Shown: positions 1 to 5,763, counted from the first letter of the stretch. The stretch: 10,489 bases of DNA from Candidatus Colwellbacteria bacterium RIFCSPLOWO2_01_FULL_48_10 (GCA_001817755.1 MHIY01000008.1:10970-21458); one strand, 5' to 3'. Numbers and translations: made by a program. The notes: a model not told the origin generated them from the sequence alone.

Positions 1-1
1 G

Positions 2-469
2 AGAGCTATCGACGTCATAAAAAGCGCAGACATGATAATATTTTCGATGGGCGACCTGTATACAAGCATTTTGCATGCCATAATCGTTGGGGGCATTAAA
101 GAAGCAATATCAAAGAGCCGAGCTAAAAAAATCTACGTGAGCAATCTAATGACAAGTTTCGGGGAAACAATAGGAATGACCCTTGGAGATCATGTGGCAG
201 AGTTGGAAAAATATACTGATTCTAAGATTGATGAGGTTGTCGCTAACTCCGGAGAGATGCCTATGGCTATATTGAGCGAGTATAGAAAAAATTCGGAAGA
301 GCCGGTTAAACTAGAGCTTACTAATGGCCAAAAGAAGCGGATAAAAATAACGGCTGCAGACCTAATTTCAGAAGAAATCTATAAAAAAAGTGATTCCGAT
401 GTCCTCAGGAGGAACCCTTTGAGGCATGATCCGAACAAACTGCGCAAGGTAATACTATCAATGATCTGA
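2..469 (+). CDS. CofD/YvcK-family protein, 3' part only
   Basis: The reading frame is open to the left edge, so this is the C-terminal part of a gene that starts outside the window; the ATG at 32 is internal. The segment ADMIIFSMGDLYTSIL matches the conserved phosphate/nucleotide-binding stretch of the CofD/YvcK fold (family form roughly ADLIVIGPGSLYTSI). It is followed by KKIYVSNLMTSFGET and a late LRHDPNKL, both family hallmarks near the C terminus. YvcK proteins bind UDP-sugars and affect carbon flow and cell-wall precursor supply. CofD proper transfers 2-phospho-L-lactate in F420 synthesis, which is unlikely in this kind of genome. The canonical PG of the motif reads SMG here, a small departure. 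The gene is more AT-rich than the HAD gene that begins 2 bp after its stop, and the two are probably co-transcribed. Family assignment is firm; YvcK-like over CofD-like is inference. Confidence 0.8.
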   Translation, partial: RAIDVIKSADMIIFSMGDLYTSILHAIIVGGIKEAISKSRAKKIYVSNLMTSFGETIGMTLGDHVAELEKYTDSKIDEVVANSGEMPMAILSEYRKNSEEPVKLELTNGQKKRIKITAADLISEEIYKKSDSDVLRRNPLRHDPNKLRKVILSMI

Positions 470-471
470 GC

Positions 472-1122
472 ATGTCAGAAATTAAGATTAAATGCGTCGG
501 GTTTGACGCCGACAACACCCTGTATAAAACAAAGGAGGCCGCGAAAGGCGCAGACATGGCTGCGATGCGCGCGCTCGCGCCCGAGGCAAACGCGTCGCCG
601 GAGGAGCTCTATGAAAAATTCTTAGAGATTGTGCGTGGCATAAAAAATTCGCGCGATCCGCTGGTGCGCCACCGGCGATATTCGTACGGCAAACTATGCG
701 CTTTGTTCGGCGCGGACAGCGCAATGGTAGAAAAAATGTACCAGGCCTTCGCCGCAGAACTTTTGGCCAAGATCGAAAAAATAGAAGGGGTTGAGAAAGT
801 GCTCGAAAACCTCTCCGCGCGCGGAATAAAAATGTTCGTGATAACCGAAGACAACAAATTGATAACCGAGAAGAAACTGGAATCTCTGAGGCTGGCCAAA
901 TACTTCTCCGGCATCACGTCGAGCGACGACACAAAAATCATGAAACCCGACGTCAGCTATTATGAAATGCTTATGAAAGCATGCGAACCAGCGGAAACGC
1001 TTGTGGTCGGCGACAGCCTGGAAAAAGATCTTGCTCTCCCCCGCGACCTGGGCATGAACATACTCCTTGTGGAAAAACCGGAGGATCTGCGGAAGATAGC
1101 CGCAGACTTCTTTGCGCATTAG
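472..1122 (+). CDS. HAD-superfamily hydrolase (phosphatase-like)
   Basis: All four HAD motifs are present in this 216-residue protein. Motif I is FDADNTLY with nucleophile D12 and general acid D14. Motif II is VITED with T125, motif III is K158 in MKPD, and motif IV is GDSLEKD with D181 and D186. A helical cap of about 90 residues lies between motifs I and II (roughly residues 20-110), as in subfamily I phosphoglycolate phosphatase, beta-phosphoglucomutase or YjjG-type enzymes. The expected reaction is Mg-dependent phosphate-ester hydrolysis in the cytoplasm; the substrate cannot be read from the sequence. The ATG lies 2 bp after the upstream stop with no Shine-Dalgarno-like sequence, so translation probably depends on coupling with the upstream gene. 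Internal base composition is clearly more GC-rich than that gene. Confidence 0.88.
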   Translation: MSEIKIKCVGFDADNTLYKTKEAAKGADMAAMRALAPEANASPEELYEKFLEIVRGIKNSRDPLVRHRRYSYGKLCALFGADSAMVEKMYQAFAAELLAKIEKIEGVEKVLENLSARGIKMFVITEDNKLITEKKLESLRLAKYFSGITSSDDTKIMKPDVSYYEMLMKACEPAETLVVGDSLEKDLALPRDLGMNILLVEKPEDLRKIAADFFAH

Positions 1123-1150
1123 TCATAATGCCAAACTAATTAAAGACCGC

Positions 1151-1293
1151 ATCTCCCGCAAATCATGTAGGAACATGCTGTCCCTTTTAGGGGACCTCTC
1201 GCAAGCCGAGAAGTCGGCTGAGAGCGAGGAAAGTTTTGAGCACAAAACTATTCCGTGTCTCCGGAGGGACAGCCTGCGACACTTGCGGGAGAT
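1151..1293 (+). other. Long multi-hairpin element A (upstream of the dksA-like gene)
   Basis: The 11-base outer arms ATCTCCCGCAA (1151-1161) and TTGCGGGAGAT (1283-1293) are perfect reverse complements. Inside are three hairpins. The first is GTCCC-TTTTAG-GGGAC (1180-1195). The second (1196-1224) is built from CTCTC/GAGAG and AGCCGA/TCGGCT with a GAAG loop. The third is AGTTTT-GAGCAC-AAAACT (1232-1249). GCTGTCCCT at 1177-1185 could instead pair with AGGGACAGC at 1265-1273, which would compete with the first hairpin. The block at 1229-1256 is 25/28 identical to 1745-1772 in the element downstream of the dksA-like gene, and both elements have a GTCC/GGAC hairpin with TTTAG in its loop. Strand and function are unproven; a structured RNA or a palindromic DNA element are both possible. 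It ends before the dksA-like promoter, so it should not be that gene's 5' leader. Confidence 0.6.
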
Positions 1294-1309
1294 CTGGTTG
1301 AGCGGGTGG

Positions 1310-1338
1310 TTGACACTTCATCTTCGGATTGCGATAAT
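1310..1338 (+). promoter_or_regulatory. Strong sigma-70-type promoter, leaderless dksA-like gene
   Basis: A perfect -35 box TTGACA (1310-1315), a 17-bp spacer and a near-consensus -10 box GATAAT (1333-1338) lie directly before the ATG at 1346. The usual distance puts transcription start at about 1345, on or one base before the A of the start codon. There is no room for a ribosome-binding site, so the mRNA should be leaderless. This also fixes the gene start at 1346 and argues against the longer in-frame reading from 1112. Confidence 0.75.
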
Positions 1339-1345
1339 TTCTCCA

Positions 1346-1681
1346 ATGCTCAGCGAAACGGACATCAAAAAATTTGAAGCTCAGCTTTTGAAAGACGAGG
1401 CTCGCCTCGAAGAAGAAATAGTGCGGCTCGAAGCTCCGACGGACTTCGGCGACGAAACCGACCACGGCGAAGAAGAGTCCGACGAGGACGAAGAGCTCGA
1501 AAACAACTCCGGCGCCGCAAGCGCGCTGAAGAACCGCCTAGCCGACATACAAACCGCCCTGGCCAAGATTCCCGCCAAAAAATACGGCATCTGCGATAAC
1601 TGCGGCAAGGCAATAGACAAAGAGGTTCTCAAGGTTGCTCCCGAATCCCGTCTCTGCCAGTCCTGCAAGAAGAAGGTGTAG
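1346..1681 (+). CDS. TraR/DksA-family C4 zinc-finger protein
   Basis: This 111-residue protein has an N-terminal helix rich in Lys/Glu (about 5-30) and a very acidic middle around GDETDHGEEESDEDEE. A second helix (about 55-78) leads into a zinc finger of the form C-x2-C-x17-C-x2-C, with C83, C86, C104 and C107 in the contexts YGICDNCGKAI and LCQSCKKKV. This is the layout of short TraR/DksA proteins, which insert a coiled-coil into the RNA polymerase secondary channel and modulate initiation, often with ppGpp. The paired Asp-x-x-Asp-x-Ala tip of classical DksA is not evident; the acidic patch may replace it, so a DksA-like activity is inference. The start at 1346 is chosen because the promoter ends just before it and because homology begins there. 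The in-frame extension back to 1112 runs through the upstream hairpin element and has no family similarity. Structured elements flank the gene on both sides. Confidence 0.85.
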   Translation: MLSETDIKKFEAQLLKDEARLEEEIVRLEAPTDFGDETDHGEEESDEDEELENNSGAASALKNRLADIQTALAKIPAKKYGICDNCGKAIDKEVLKVAPESRLCQSCKKKV

Positions 1682-1682
1682 A

Positions 1683-1798
1683 AGCTAGGCCGCATAACTT
1701 TCGAAGAACGTCGCACAGTCCAGTTTAGCTGGACGAGCGTTGAAGAAAGTTTTCAGCATAAAACTATTCTGTTTCTTCGAAAGTTATGCGGCCTAGCT
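1683..1798 (+). other. Long multi-hairpin element B (downstream of the dksA-like gene)
   Basis: A perfect 26-bp inverted repeat (1683-1708 with 1773-1798, beginning AGCTAGGCCGCATAAC) encloses 64 bases. It starts 1 base after the dksA-like stop codon. Inside are the hairpins GTCCAG-TTTAG-CTGGAC (1718-1734) and AGTTTT-CAGCAT-AAAACT (1748-1765). The block 1745-1772 ends exactly at the right arm and matches 1229-1256 at 25/28 positions, while the outer arms of the two elements are unrelated in sequence. A conserved core inside stems that keep pairing but not sequence is what a structured RNA family looks like. A terminator role is possible, but no T-tract follows the right arm (it continues CTAGCGAGAG). 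Confidence 0.65.
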
Positions 1799-1815
1799 CT
1801 AGCGAGAGAATCGAA

Positions 1816-1821
1816 TATACT
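1816..1821 (+). promoter_or_regulatory. Possible -10 box for comM
   Basis: TATACT lies 12 bases before the comM ATG. A start 7 bases after it (about 1828) would give a leader of about 6 nt. No convincing -35 box is visible; the expected place falls in the right arm of the preceding hairpin element. There is no Shine-Dalgarno sequence before the ATG. Confidence 0.3.
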
Positions 1822-1833
1822 TAACCATATCGC

Positions 1834-3351
1834 ATGGCCATATCGAAACTTTACTCTGCGGAACTAGATGGGATAAACGCCAAACTCATCGAAGTCGAGA
1901 CCGATCTGAACGTCGGTCTTCATAGTTTCAGCATAGTCGGCCTAGCCGACAAAGCGCTCTCAGAAGCAAAAGAACGCGTAAGCTCGGCGATCAAGAACAG
2001 CGGCCTCAAGCCGCCGACCAAGGAAAACCGCAAAATCACCGTCAATCTCGCCCCAGCCGACGTGAAAAAAACCGGCTCGCAGTACGATCTCGCTATCGCG
2101 CTCGGATACCTACTCGCCACCAAGCAGATCCCGCAATTCGATCCCACAGACAAAATATTCGTCGGAGAGCTCGCACTCGACGGCAAAACTAGAAAAGTAA
2201 ATGGTGCACTTAACTTCACTCTTCTGGCCAAGGAACTGGGAATAAGCGAGATATATCTGCCGCCAATAAACGCCAAGGAAGCAAGTTTGGTAGAAGGTGT
2301 AAAAATAATTCCGGTCGCGAGCCTAGACGAAGCCGTAAACCACCTGGCCAAGAGACGAAAAATAGCCGCACATCAGGCAACTAAGTTCTCGCCGAAAGGA
2401 TCGCACGCGGTCGATATCTCCGAGATTAAAGGCCACCCGGCGGCCAAGCGCGCGCTTATGATCGCGGCCTCCGGCGGACACAACATACTTATGAGCGGGC
2501 CGCCCGGTTCGGGCAAGACCATGCTCGCCCAAGCCCTTAATTCCATCCTGCCTCCGCTTACGCTCGACGAAGCGATCGAGATATCGCAGATATGGAGCGC
2601 CGCAGGCATATTGCAAGGAAACTATGCCGAAGAACGGCCGTTCCGCGCTCCGCACCAGACCGCCTCCCCCGCCTCAGTGGTTGGAGGCGGATCAAATCCG
2701 CGACCGGGAGAAATAAGCCTCGCCCATCGGGGAGTGCTTTTCTTAGACGAACTGCCGGAATTCCGGCGAGACATATTGGAAGCTCTGCGCCAACCGCTTG
2801 AGTCCGGCAAAATAGTAATTTCACGAGCCAAGGGCAACTTGGTCTTTCCGGCACGCTTCACGCTCGCCTCAGCCATGAACCCATGCCCGTGCGGATACTA
2901 TGGCGACCCCGAAAAAGAATGCAAATGTACAGCCAACGAAGTTTTTAAATACCAGAAAAAAATATCCGGCCCTCTGCTCGACCGTATAGACATACACATA
3001 AATGTCCCTCGCTCGAAGCTCGAACAGCTTAAAAAACCAACCGAGGACAGCGGTAAAATAAAAGAGTCCGTTAAACGCGCTCGGGAAGTGCAGCAGAAGC
3101 GGTTTCAAAATGCCGGACTGCGCATTCTCACCAATTCCGAAATGTCTTCCAAAGATTGCGAAAAGCTAATACAGCTTACCGAGGCCGCCGAAGAATTTAT
3201 AAAAAAGATATTCGATAGCTCGATGCTCTCGACGCGCGGATATTACCGGATATTAAAAACCGCCCGTACCATCGCCGATCTGGAAGAAACGGATACATTA
3301 AACGAAAACCACCTGGCGGAAGCATTCCAACTCAGGATCAAAGATGCTTAA
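1834..3351 (+). CDS. comM: ComM/YifB-family Mg-chelatase-like AAA+ ATPase
   Basis: At 505 residues this matches the usual ComM length (about 500). The N-terminal domain (about 1-170, with SIVGLADKALSEAKERV and KITVNLAPADVKK) is the Lon-like fold typical of YifB. The AAA+ module follows with Walker A GPPGSGKT (222-229) and Walker B VLFLDE (301-306). A cysteine cluster C351, C353, C364, C366 (PCPCGYYGDP ... CKC) is diagnostic of ComM. Arg-rich sensor regions LLDRIDIHI and STRGYYRILKTART close the module. In naturally transformable bacteria ComM is a hexameric helicase that promotes branch migration during integration of incoming single-stranded DNA. That fits a role in uptake of environmental DNA here, though the competence machinery itself is not in the window. 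The gene stands alone on the + strand and converges on the M23 peptidase gene. It looks intact. Confidence 0.93.
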   Translation: MAISKLYSAELDGINAKLIEVETDLNVGLHSFSIVGLADKALSEAKERVSSAIKNSGLKPPTKENRKITVNLAPADVKKTGSQYDLAIALGYLLATKQIPQFDPTDKIFVGELALDGKTRKVNGALNFTLLAKELGISEIYLPPINAKEASLVEGVKIIPVASLDEAVNHLAKRRKIAAHQATKFSPKGSHAVDISEIKGHPAAKRALMIAASGGHNILMSGPPGSGKTMLAQALNSILPPLTLDEAIEISQIWSAAGILQGNYAEERPFRAPHQTASPASVVGGGSNPRPGEISLAHRGVLFLDELPEFRRDILEALRQPLESGKIVISRAKGNLVFPARFTLASAMNPCPCGYYGDPEKECKCTANEVFKYQKKISGPLLDRIDIHINVPRSKLEQLKKPTEDSGKIKESVKRAREVQQKRFQNAGLRILTNSEMSSKDCEKLIQLTEAAEEFIKKIFDSSMLSTRGYYRILKTARTIADLEETDTLNENHLAEAFQLRIKDA

Positions 3352-3373
3352 CGATACGGCTCGTTAGTGCAGA

Positions 3374-3512
3374 AGCTCGATAGCGACATAGCAAATCAGA
3401 CATACGGCTCACCGCCACCATAGCGGGATCCCGCTAATGCGGATTAGAAATCCTGCATTGCTAAACTCCGAGTTCCGCTTTGCGGAACGAAGAGCTATGT
3501 CGCTATCGAGCT
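3374..3512. other. Long hairpin with three internal stems, between convergent genes
   Basis: A perfect 19-bp inverted repeat (AGCTCGATAGCGACATAGC at 3374-3392 with 3494-3512) fills the space between the convergent stop codons of comM and the M23 gene. Its right arm includes two bases of the M23 stop codon. It encloses three further hairpins: the 16-base palindrome TAGCGGGATCCCGCTA (3421-3436), a bulged AATGC-GGAT / ATCC-T-GCATT stem (3436-3459), and GTTCCGC-TTT-GCGGAAC (3472-3488). Folded, this is a four-way, cloverleaf-like junction. It does not contain the core shared by the two elements around the dksA-like gene. It could serve as a bidirectional 3' end structure, but neither side is followed by a T-tract, and it has no tRNA consensus boxes. 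Confidence 0.55.
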
Positions 3513-4560
3513 ATTTCGCGAACGGGTGCTTTGCCCCATGGACAGCGAAATGGACATGACAACCAGTCGGACCCTGCACCTTACCGGTATTGCCGATAAG
3601 CGCTATCTGGTCACCACGGCTAATATAATCACCAACCGAGACAATATTTTTTGAAGTATGCGCATAAACGGTTTCAACATTGTTAAGCGGGTGCTTAATT
3701 CTAACGTAACCGCCCAGACCATCATTCCAGTTATTAACATTTCCTACCGCTTCCACTAATCCCTCGGCAGCGGCATAGATCGACGTTCCGCACGCGGCCG
3801 AAATGTCGACAGCGCTAAGATGCAATTTGCCCCAGTTGTAACCCTCGCTCACAGGGAAGGCCAGATAATCGCCAACATCCGGCAAAATGGAAACGGCGAG
3901 AGTTTGTTTTATAGGCTTCACGTTGGGAACAATAACGGTGTCCCCGGCACTGATCTTGCTCTTATTGAAAGTCTTAATGTCCCGCGCAGAAACATTGTAA
4001 AGTTCGGCTATGGTATCTATAGTTTCGCCGGTCTTTACATCGTGCAGAACACCGGAAACAGGCAATATTATTATTTCCTGGCCTGGCTTGAGAAAGTTCG
4101 AAGTCTTTAAATTATTTGACCAGACGATGGTGTTCACGGAAATGCCAAACTTGGACGATATAGTTGAAAGGTTGTCGCCAAGACCAACCTTATAGGTCAA
4201 AAGTCCGCCGGCCGAGGCTTTGGTGTTGCTCGACGGGACAGGACTATTCACAAGCGATCCCTTGTCCACCAAGACGAAACCGGCGAAATCGTTATCAGAC
4301 TCCGCCAGAGAAAATTCGCCCATCGGGCTAGAATCATTAGAAAAAGCTGCACCCTGCACGCCGACAATCGACTGATCGAACAAGCCACCGTCGAAAGCAC
4401 TGTAATCCGGCAATTCGGCTTGGTGGGCCGGGGCAGAAACCATCATCTGAACGCCAGCCACTGCTAAAACCGCCGCAATCGAGGCGGAGGGTACGAATCC
4501 GAGCCATTTATGGGACAATTTCCCCAAAAACCTAAGTAAATAAGCGGTTTTTTGTATCAT
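3511..4560 (-). CDS. Membrane-anchored LysM-LysM-M23 peptidoglycan endopeptidase
   Basis: This 349-residue envelope protein has a basic N terminus and one hydrophobic segment (about 25-42) that acts as an uncleaved anchor or signal. A Ser/Asp-rich spacer (50-115) follows, then two LysM domains (122-167, beginning LTYKVGLGDNLSTI, and 171-212, with HDVKTGETIDTIA). The last section (about 230-349) is an M23/LytM-type zinc metallopeptidase domain. Candidate zinc and catalytic residues are H247 and D252 (LHLSAVDIS), H301 (VYAHTSKN) and H335-x-H337 (CHVHF). In classical LytM enzymes the first His and Asp are 4 apart in H-x-G-x-D; here they are 5 apart and the Gly is missing, so activity is likely but not certain. 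LysM binds glycan strands, and M23 cleaves peptide cross-links during growth or division. The gene is on its own strand. A TAGGAT sequence 7-12 bases upstream of the ATG (plus-strand 4567-4572) is a weak -10 candidate. Confidence 0.88.
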   Translation of the reverse strand: MIQKTAYLLRFLGKLSHKWLGFVPSASIAAVLAVAGVQMMVSAPAHQAELPDYSAFDGGLFDQSIVGVQGAAFSNDSSPMGEFSLAESDNDFAGFVLVDKGSLVNSPVPSSNTKASAGGLLTYKVGLGDNLSTISSKFGISVNTIVWSNNLKTSNFLKPGQEIIILPVSGVLHDVKTGETIDTIAELYNVSARDIKTFNKSKISAGDTVIVPNVKPIKQTLAVSILPDVGDYLAFPVSEGYNWGKLHLSAVDISAACGTSIYAAAEGLVEAVGNVNNWNDGLGGYVRIKHPLNNVETVYAHTSKNIVSVGDYISRGDQIALIGNTGKVQGPTGCHVHFAVHGAKHPFAK

Positions 4561-4661
4561 CGTATAATCCTAAACAACACAACTGCGAATACTACCACAA
4601 AAGCCCAAAAACCAAAAGGCCACCAGCTTTCTCGAATGAACAACGGGCAAAAACCATAGAT

Positions 4662-4739
4662 TCACTCAACCAATTTCCGACCCTACTTCACGTCGCAGAG
4701 GGGGACCGCGAACAGGCAAGTCGGAAATTGGTTGAGTGA
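4662..4739. other. 20-bp perfect inverted repeat with 38-nt loop
   Basis: TCACTCAACCAATTTCCGAC at 4662-4681 is the exact reverse complement of 4720-4739. The 38-base loop is G-rich in the middle (GGGGGACCGCG) and has no strong internal stem. It lies upstream of both divergent genes, so it is not a 3' end structure of either. Its arms match none of the other hairpin elements in the window. Confidence 0.6.
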
Positions 4740-4789
4740 GCCTGAATGATCAAGCTGCGAATGCGGAATGGTGTCTCGTGATCTTAACC

Positions 4790-4825
4790 ACCTCAACAAC
4801 TTCCCGATCGGGAAGTTGTTGAGGT
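4790..4825. other. 36-bp perfect palindrome
   Basis: ACCTCAACAACTTCCCGA and its exact reverse complement TCGGGAAGTTGTTGAGGT abut with no spacer, giving an uninterrupted palindrome centred on CCCGATCGGG. It is far longer than usual regulator operators. It could extrude a cruciform or, if transcribed, form an 18-bp stem less the turn. No T-tract follows on either strand, so an intrinsic terminator is not supported. Confidence 0.65.
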
Positions 4826-4882
4826 CAGAAATCAGAGTAAGAATACCTGACCGCGGCTTACCGATGAGCTCGGTGTCTGTTA

Positions 4883-4911
4883 TTTACCTACGCCGACAAT
4901 TAGAGTTAAAT
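4883..4911 (+). promoter_or_regulatory. Probable rsmA promoter with near-zero leader
   Basis: TTTACC (4883-4888, 4/6 to TTGACA) and TTAAAT (4906-4911) are separated by 17 bp. The predicted transcription start, about 4918, lies 2 bases before the ATG at 4920. The AGGTG at 4913-4917 is too close to the ATG for a normal Shine-Dalgarno interaction. Confidence 0.4.
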
Positions 4912-4919
4912 TAGGTGAT

Positions 4920-5747
4920 ATGATCGGTAAAGAATACGACGGCGCAAAACCCAACAAACGTCTTGGACAAAACTTCTTGATAGATGATGACGTGCTTGAT
5001 GCAATCACGGAAGCCGCCGGAATAAAAAAGGGTGACGTGGTGGTAGAGATTGGTCCAGGACACGGAGAGCTGACACAAAAACTACTTGCGCGAAAACCGG
5101 CGCGGATCATCGCTATAGAGAAAGATGGCTCGCTGGCGCAAAGACTTGTTGGCTCGTTAGCAAAACAAAATAAAAACCTAGAGATAATAGAGGGCGACGC
5201 ATTGGATATCATTGAAAATTGTAAATTGAAAATTGAAAATTCCACCAATTATAAATTGGTGGGAAATATCCCCTACTACATCACGGGCTATCTGATGAGA
5301 ATCTTGGGAGAGCTGAAACGCAAACCGAGCGTAATCGTGCTTACGATGCAAAGAGAAGTGGCGGAACGCATTGCCGCGAAACCGGGTAAGATGAATTTGC
5401 TCTCCGCGAGCGTGCAGATCTGGGGCCAGCCTGAGATACAGATGTTTATCGGCCGGCATTCGTTCAACCCAGCGCCAAAAGTCGATTCCGCAATCATTAA
5501 GATAACTCCTAATCAGAAACTTGTAACAAACAATGACCCGTATTACAAAGTCATAAAAATCATTTTCAAACAGCCCAGAAAAACGGTTTTAAACAATCTG
5601 AAAGATGCAGTGAAAAACGGACTTTTAGGCCCAAGCGCGTTGCTTCTGTTGTCCGAAAAGCACTCCAAACTTATCAACAAAAGACCGCAAGACCTTAAAA
5701 TCGCCGACCTCAAAGCGCTAGGATTGTATTTTGGCGGGCAAAACTGA
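4920..5747 (+). CDS. rsmA: 16S rRNA adenine dimethyltransferase RsmA/KsgA
   Basis: This 275-residue enzyme dimethylates the two adjacent adenines in the terminal loop of 16S rRNA helix 45 late in 30S assembly, using S-adenosylmethionine. The N-terminal family signature KRLGQNFLID is near residue 14. SAM motif I is VEIGPGHGELT (42-52, with G45, G47, G49), the acidic ribose-binding motif is IIAIEKD, and motif II includes EGDALDI. Catalytic motif IV is N116-I-P-Y-Y120. The C-terminal helical domain contains FNPAPKVDSAIIKI and KTVLNNLK. Residues 98-115 are unusual: they are encoded by an AT-rich repeat followed by a perfect hairpin, adding IENCKLKIENSTNYK before the catalytic NIPYY. The frame is kept and all motifs are present, so the enzyme is probably active. 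The next gene starts 16 bp downstream. Confidence 0.95.
   Translation: MIGKEYDGAKPNKRLGQNFLIDDDVLDAITEAAGIKKGDVVVEIGPGHGELTQKLLARKPARIIAIEKDGSLAQRLVGSLAKQNKNLEIIEGDALDIIENCKLKIENSTNYKLVGNIPYYITGYLMRILGELKRKPSVIVLTMQREVAERIAAKPGKMNLLSASVQIWGQPEIQMFIGRHSFNPAPKVDSAIIKITPNQKLVTNNDPYYKVIKIIFKQPRKTVLNNLKDAVKNGLLGPSALLLLSEKHSKLINKRPQDLKIADLKALGLYFGGQN
5211..5262 (+). repeat. AT-rich repeat plus hairpin inside rsmA
   Basis: Positions 5211-5240 are near-tandem AAATTGAAAATTG-like units. They are followed immediately by a perfect 9-bp hairpin with arms CCACCAATT (5242-5250) and AATTGGTGG (5254-5262) and loop ATA. Such A/T triplet-rich runs are typical of spacers, not of coding DNA with the GC content of this gene. 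Length is kept in frame. It encodes a Lys/Asn/Glu-rich loop just before the catalytic NIPYY motif. Confidence 0.6.
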
Positions 5748-5753
5748 TATCAT
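5724..5753 (+). promoter_or_regulatory. Possible promoter of the secretion-like operon
   Basis: TTGTAT (5724-5729) and TATCAT (5748-5753) are 18 bp apart, and an extended -10 TG lies at 5745-5746. This would start transcription near 5760, about 4 bases before the ATG at 5764. The signal overlaps the rsmA stop codon, so read-through from rsmA is equally possible. The -35 match is poor. Confidence 0.35.
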
Positions 5754-5763
5754 TTGACTTATT

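Larger units (their letters stand above)
4561..4919. other. Divergent intergenic region with two palindromic structures
   Basis: This 359-bp space separates the divergent M23 and rsmA genes and has no credible coding sequence. It holds the 20-bp inverted repeat at 4662-4739, the 36-bp palindrome at 4790-4825, a small hairpin ACCGA-TGAGC-TCGGT at 4860-4874, and a probable rsmA promoter at 4883-4911. A stretch at 4600-4660 is low-complexity A/C-rich with no structure that I can see. A small RNA gene could lie here, but no clear promoter-terminator pair supports one. Confidence 0.6.

Noticed and set aside
488..1119. Long antisense open frames opposite the HAD gene
   Set aside because: They are mirror frames of a GC-rich coding region with clear HAD motifs on the + strand; they have no domains and no start signals.
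1221..1256. GCGAGGAAAGT as part of an RNase P RNA
   Set aside because: It resembles the GAGGAAAGTC start of the conserved P4 region by a few bases only. The rest of the conserved core and the size of RNase P RNA are absent.
1112..1345. In-frame extension of the TraR/DksA-like gene back to 1112 (78 extra residues)
   Set aside because: The stretch crosses the multi-hairpin element and the consensus promoter at 1310-1338, overlaps the HAD gene end, and has no DksA-family similarity. The ATG at 1346 fits both promoter and homology.
1683..1798. Hairpin as an ordinary intrinsic terminator
   Set aside because: The stem is 26 bp with a 64-base structured interior and is not followed by a T-tract. 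The same lack of T-tract holds for the elements at 3374, 4662 and 4790.
1151..1798. The two related elements as the ends of one transposon carrying the dksA-like gene
   Set aside because: They are in the same orientation and their outer arms do not match each other. There is no target duplication and no transposase, and the gene has its own promoter and normal composition.
3374..3512. A tRNA gene in the cloverleaf-like structure
   Set aside because: No T-loop GTTCGA box, D-loop GG, CCA end or 7-bp acceptor of the right geometry. The outer stem is 19 bp.
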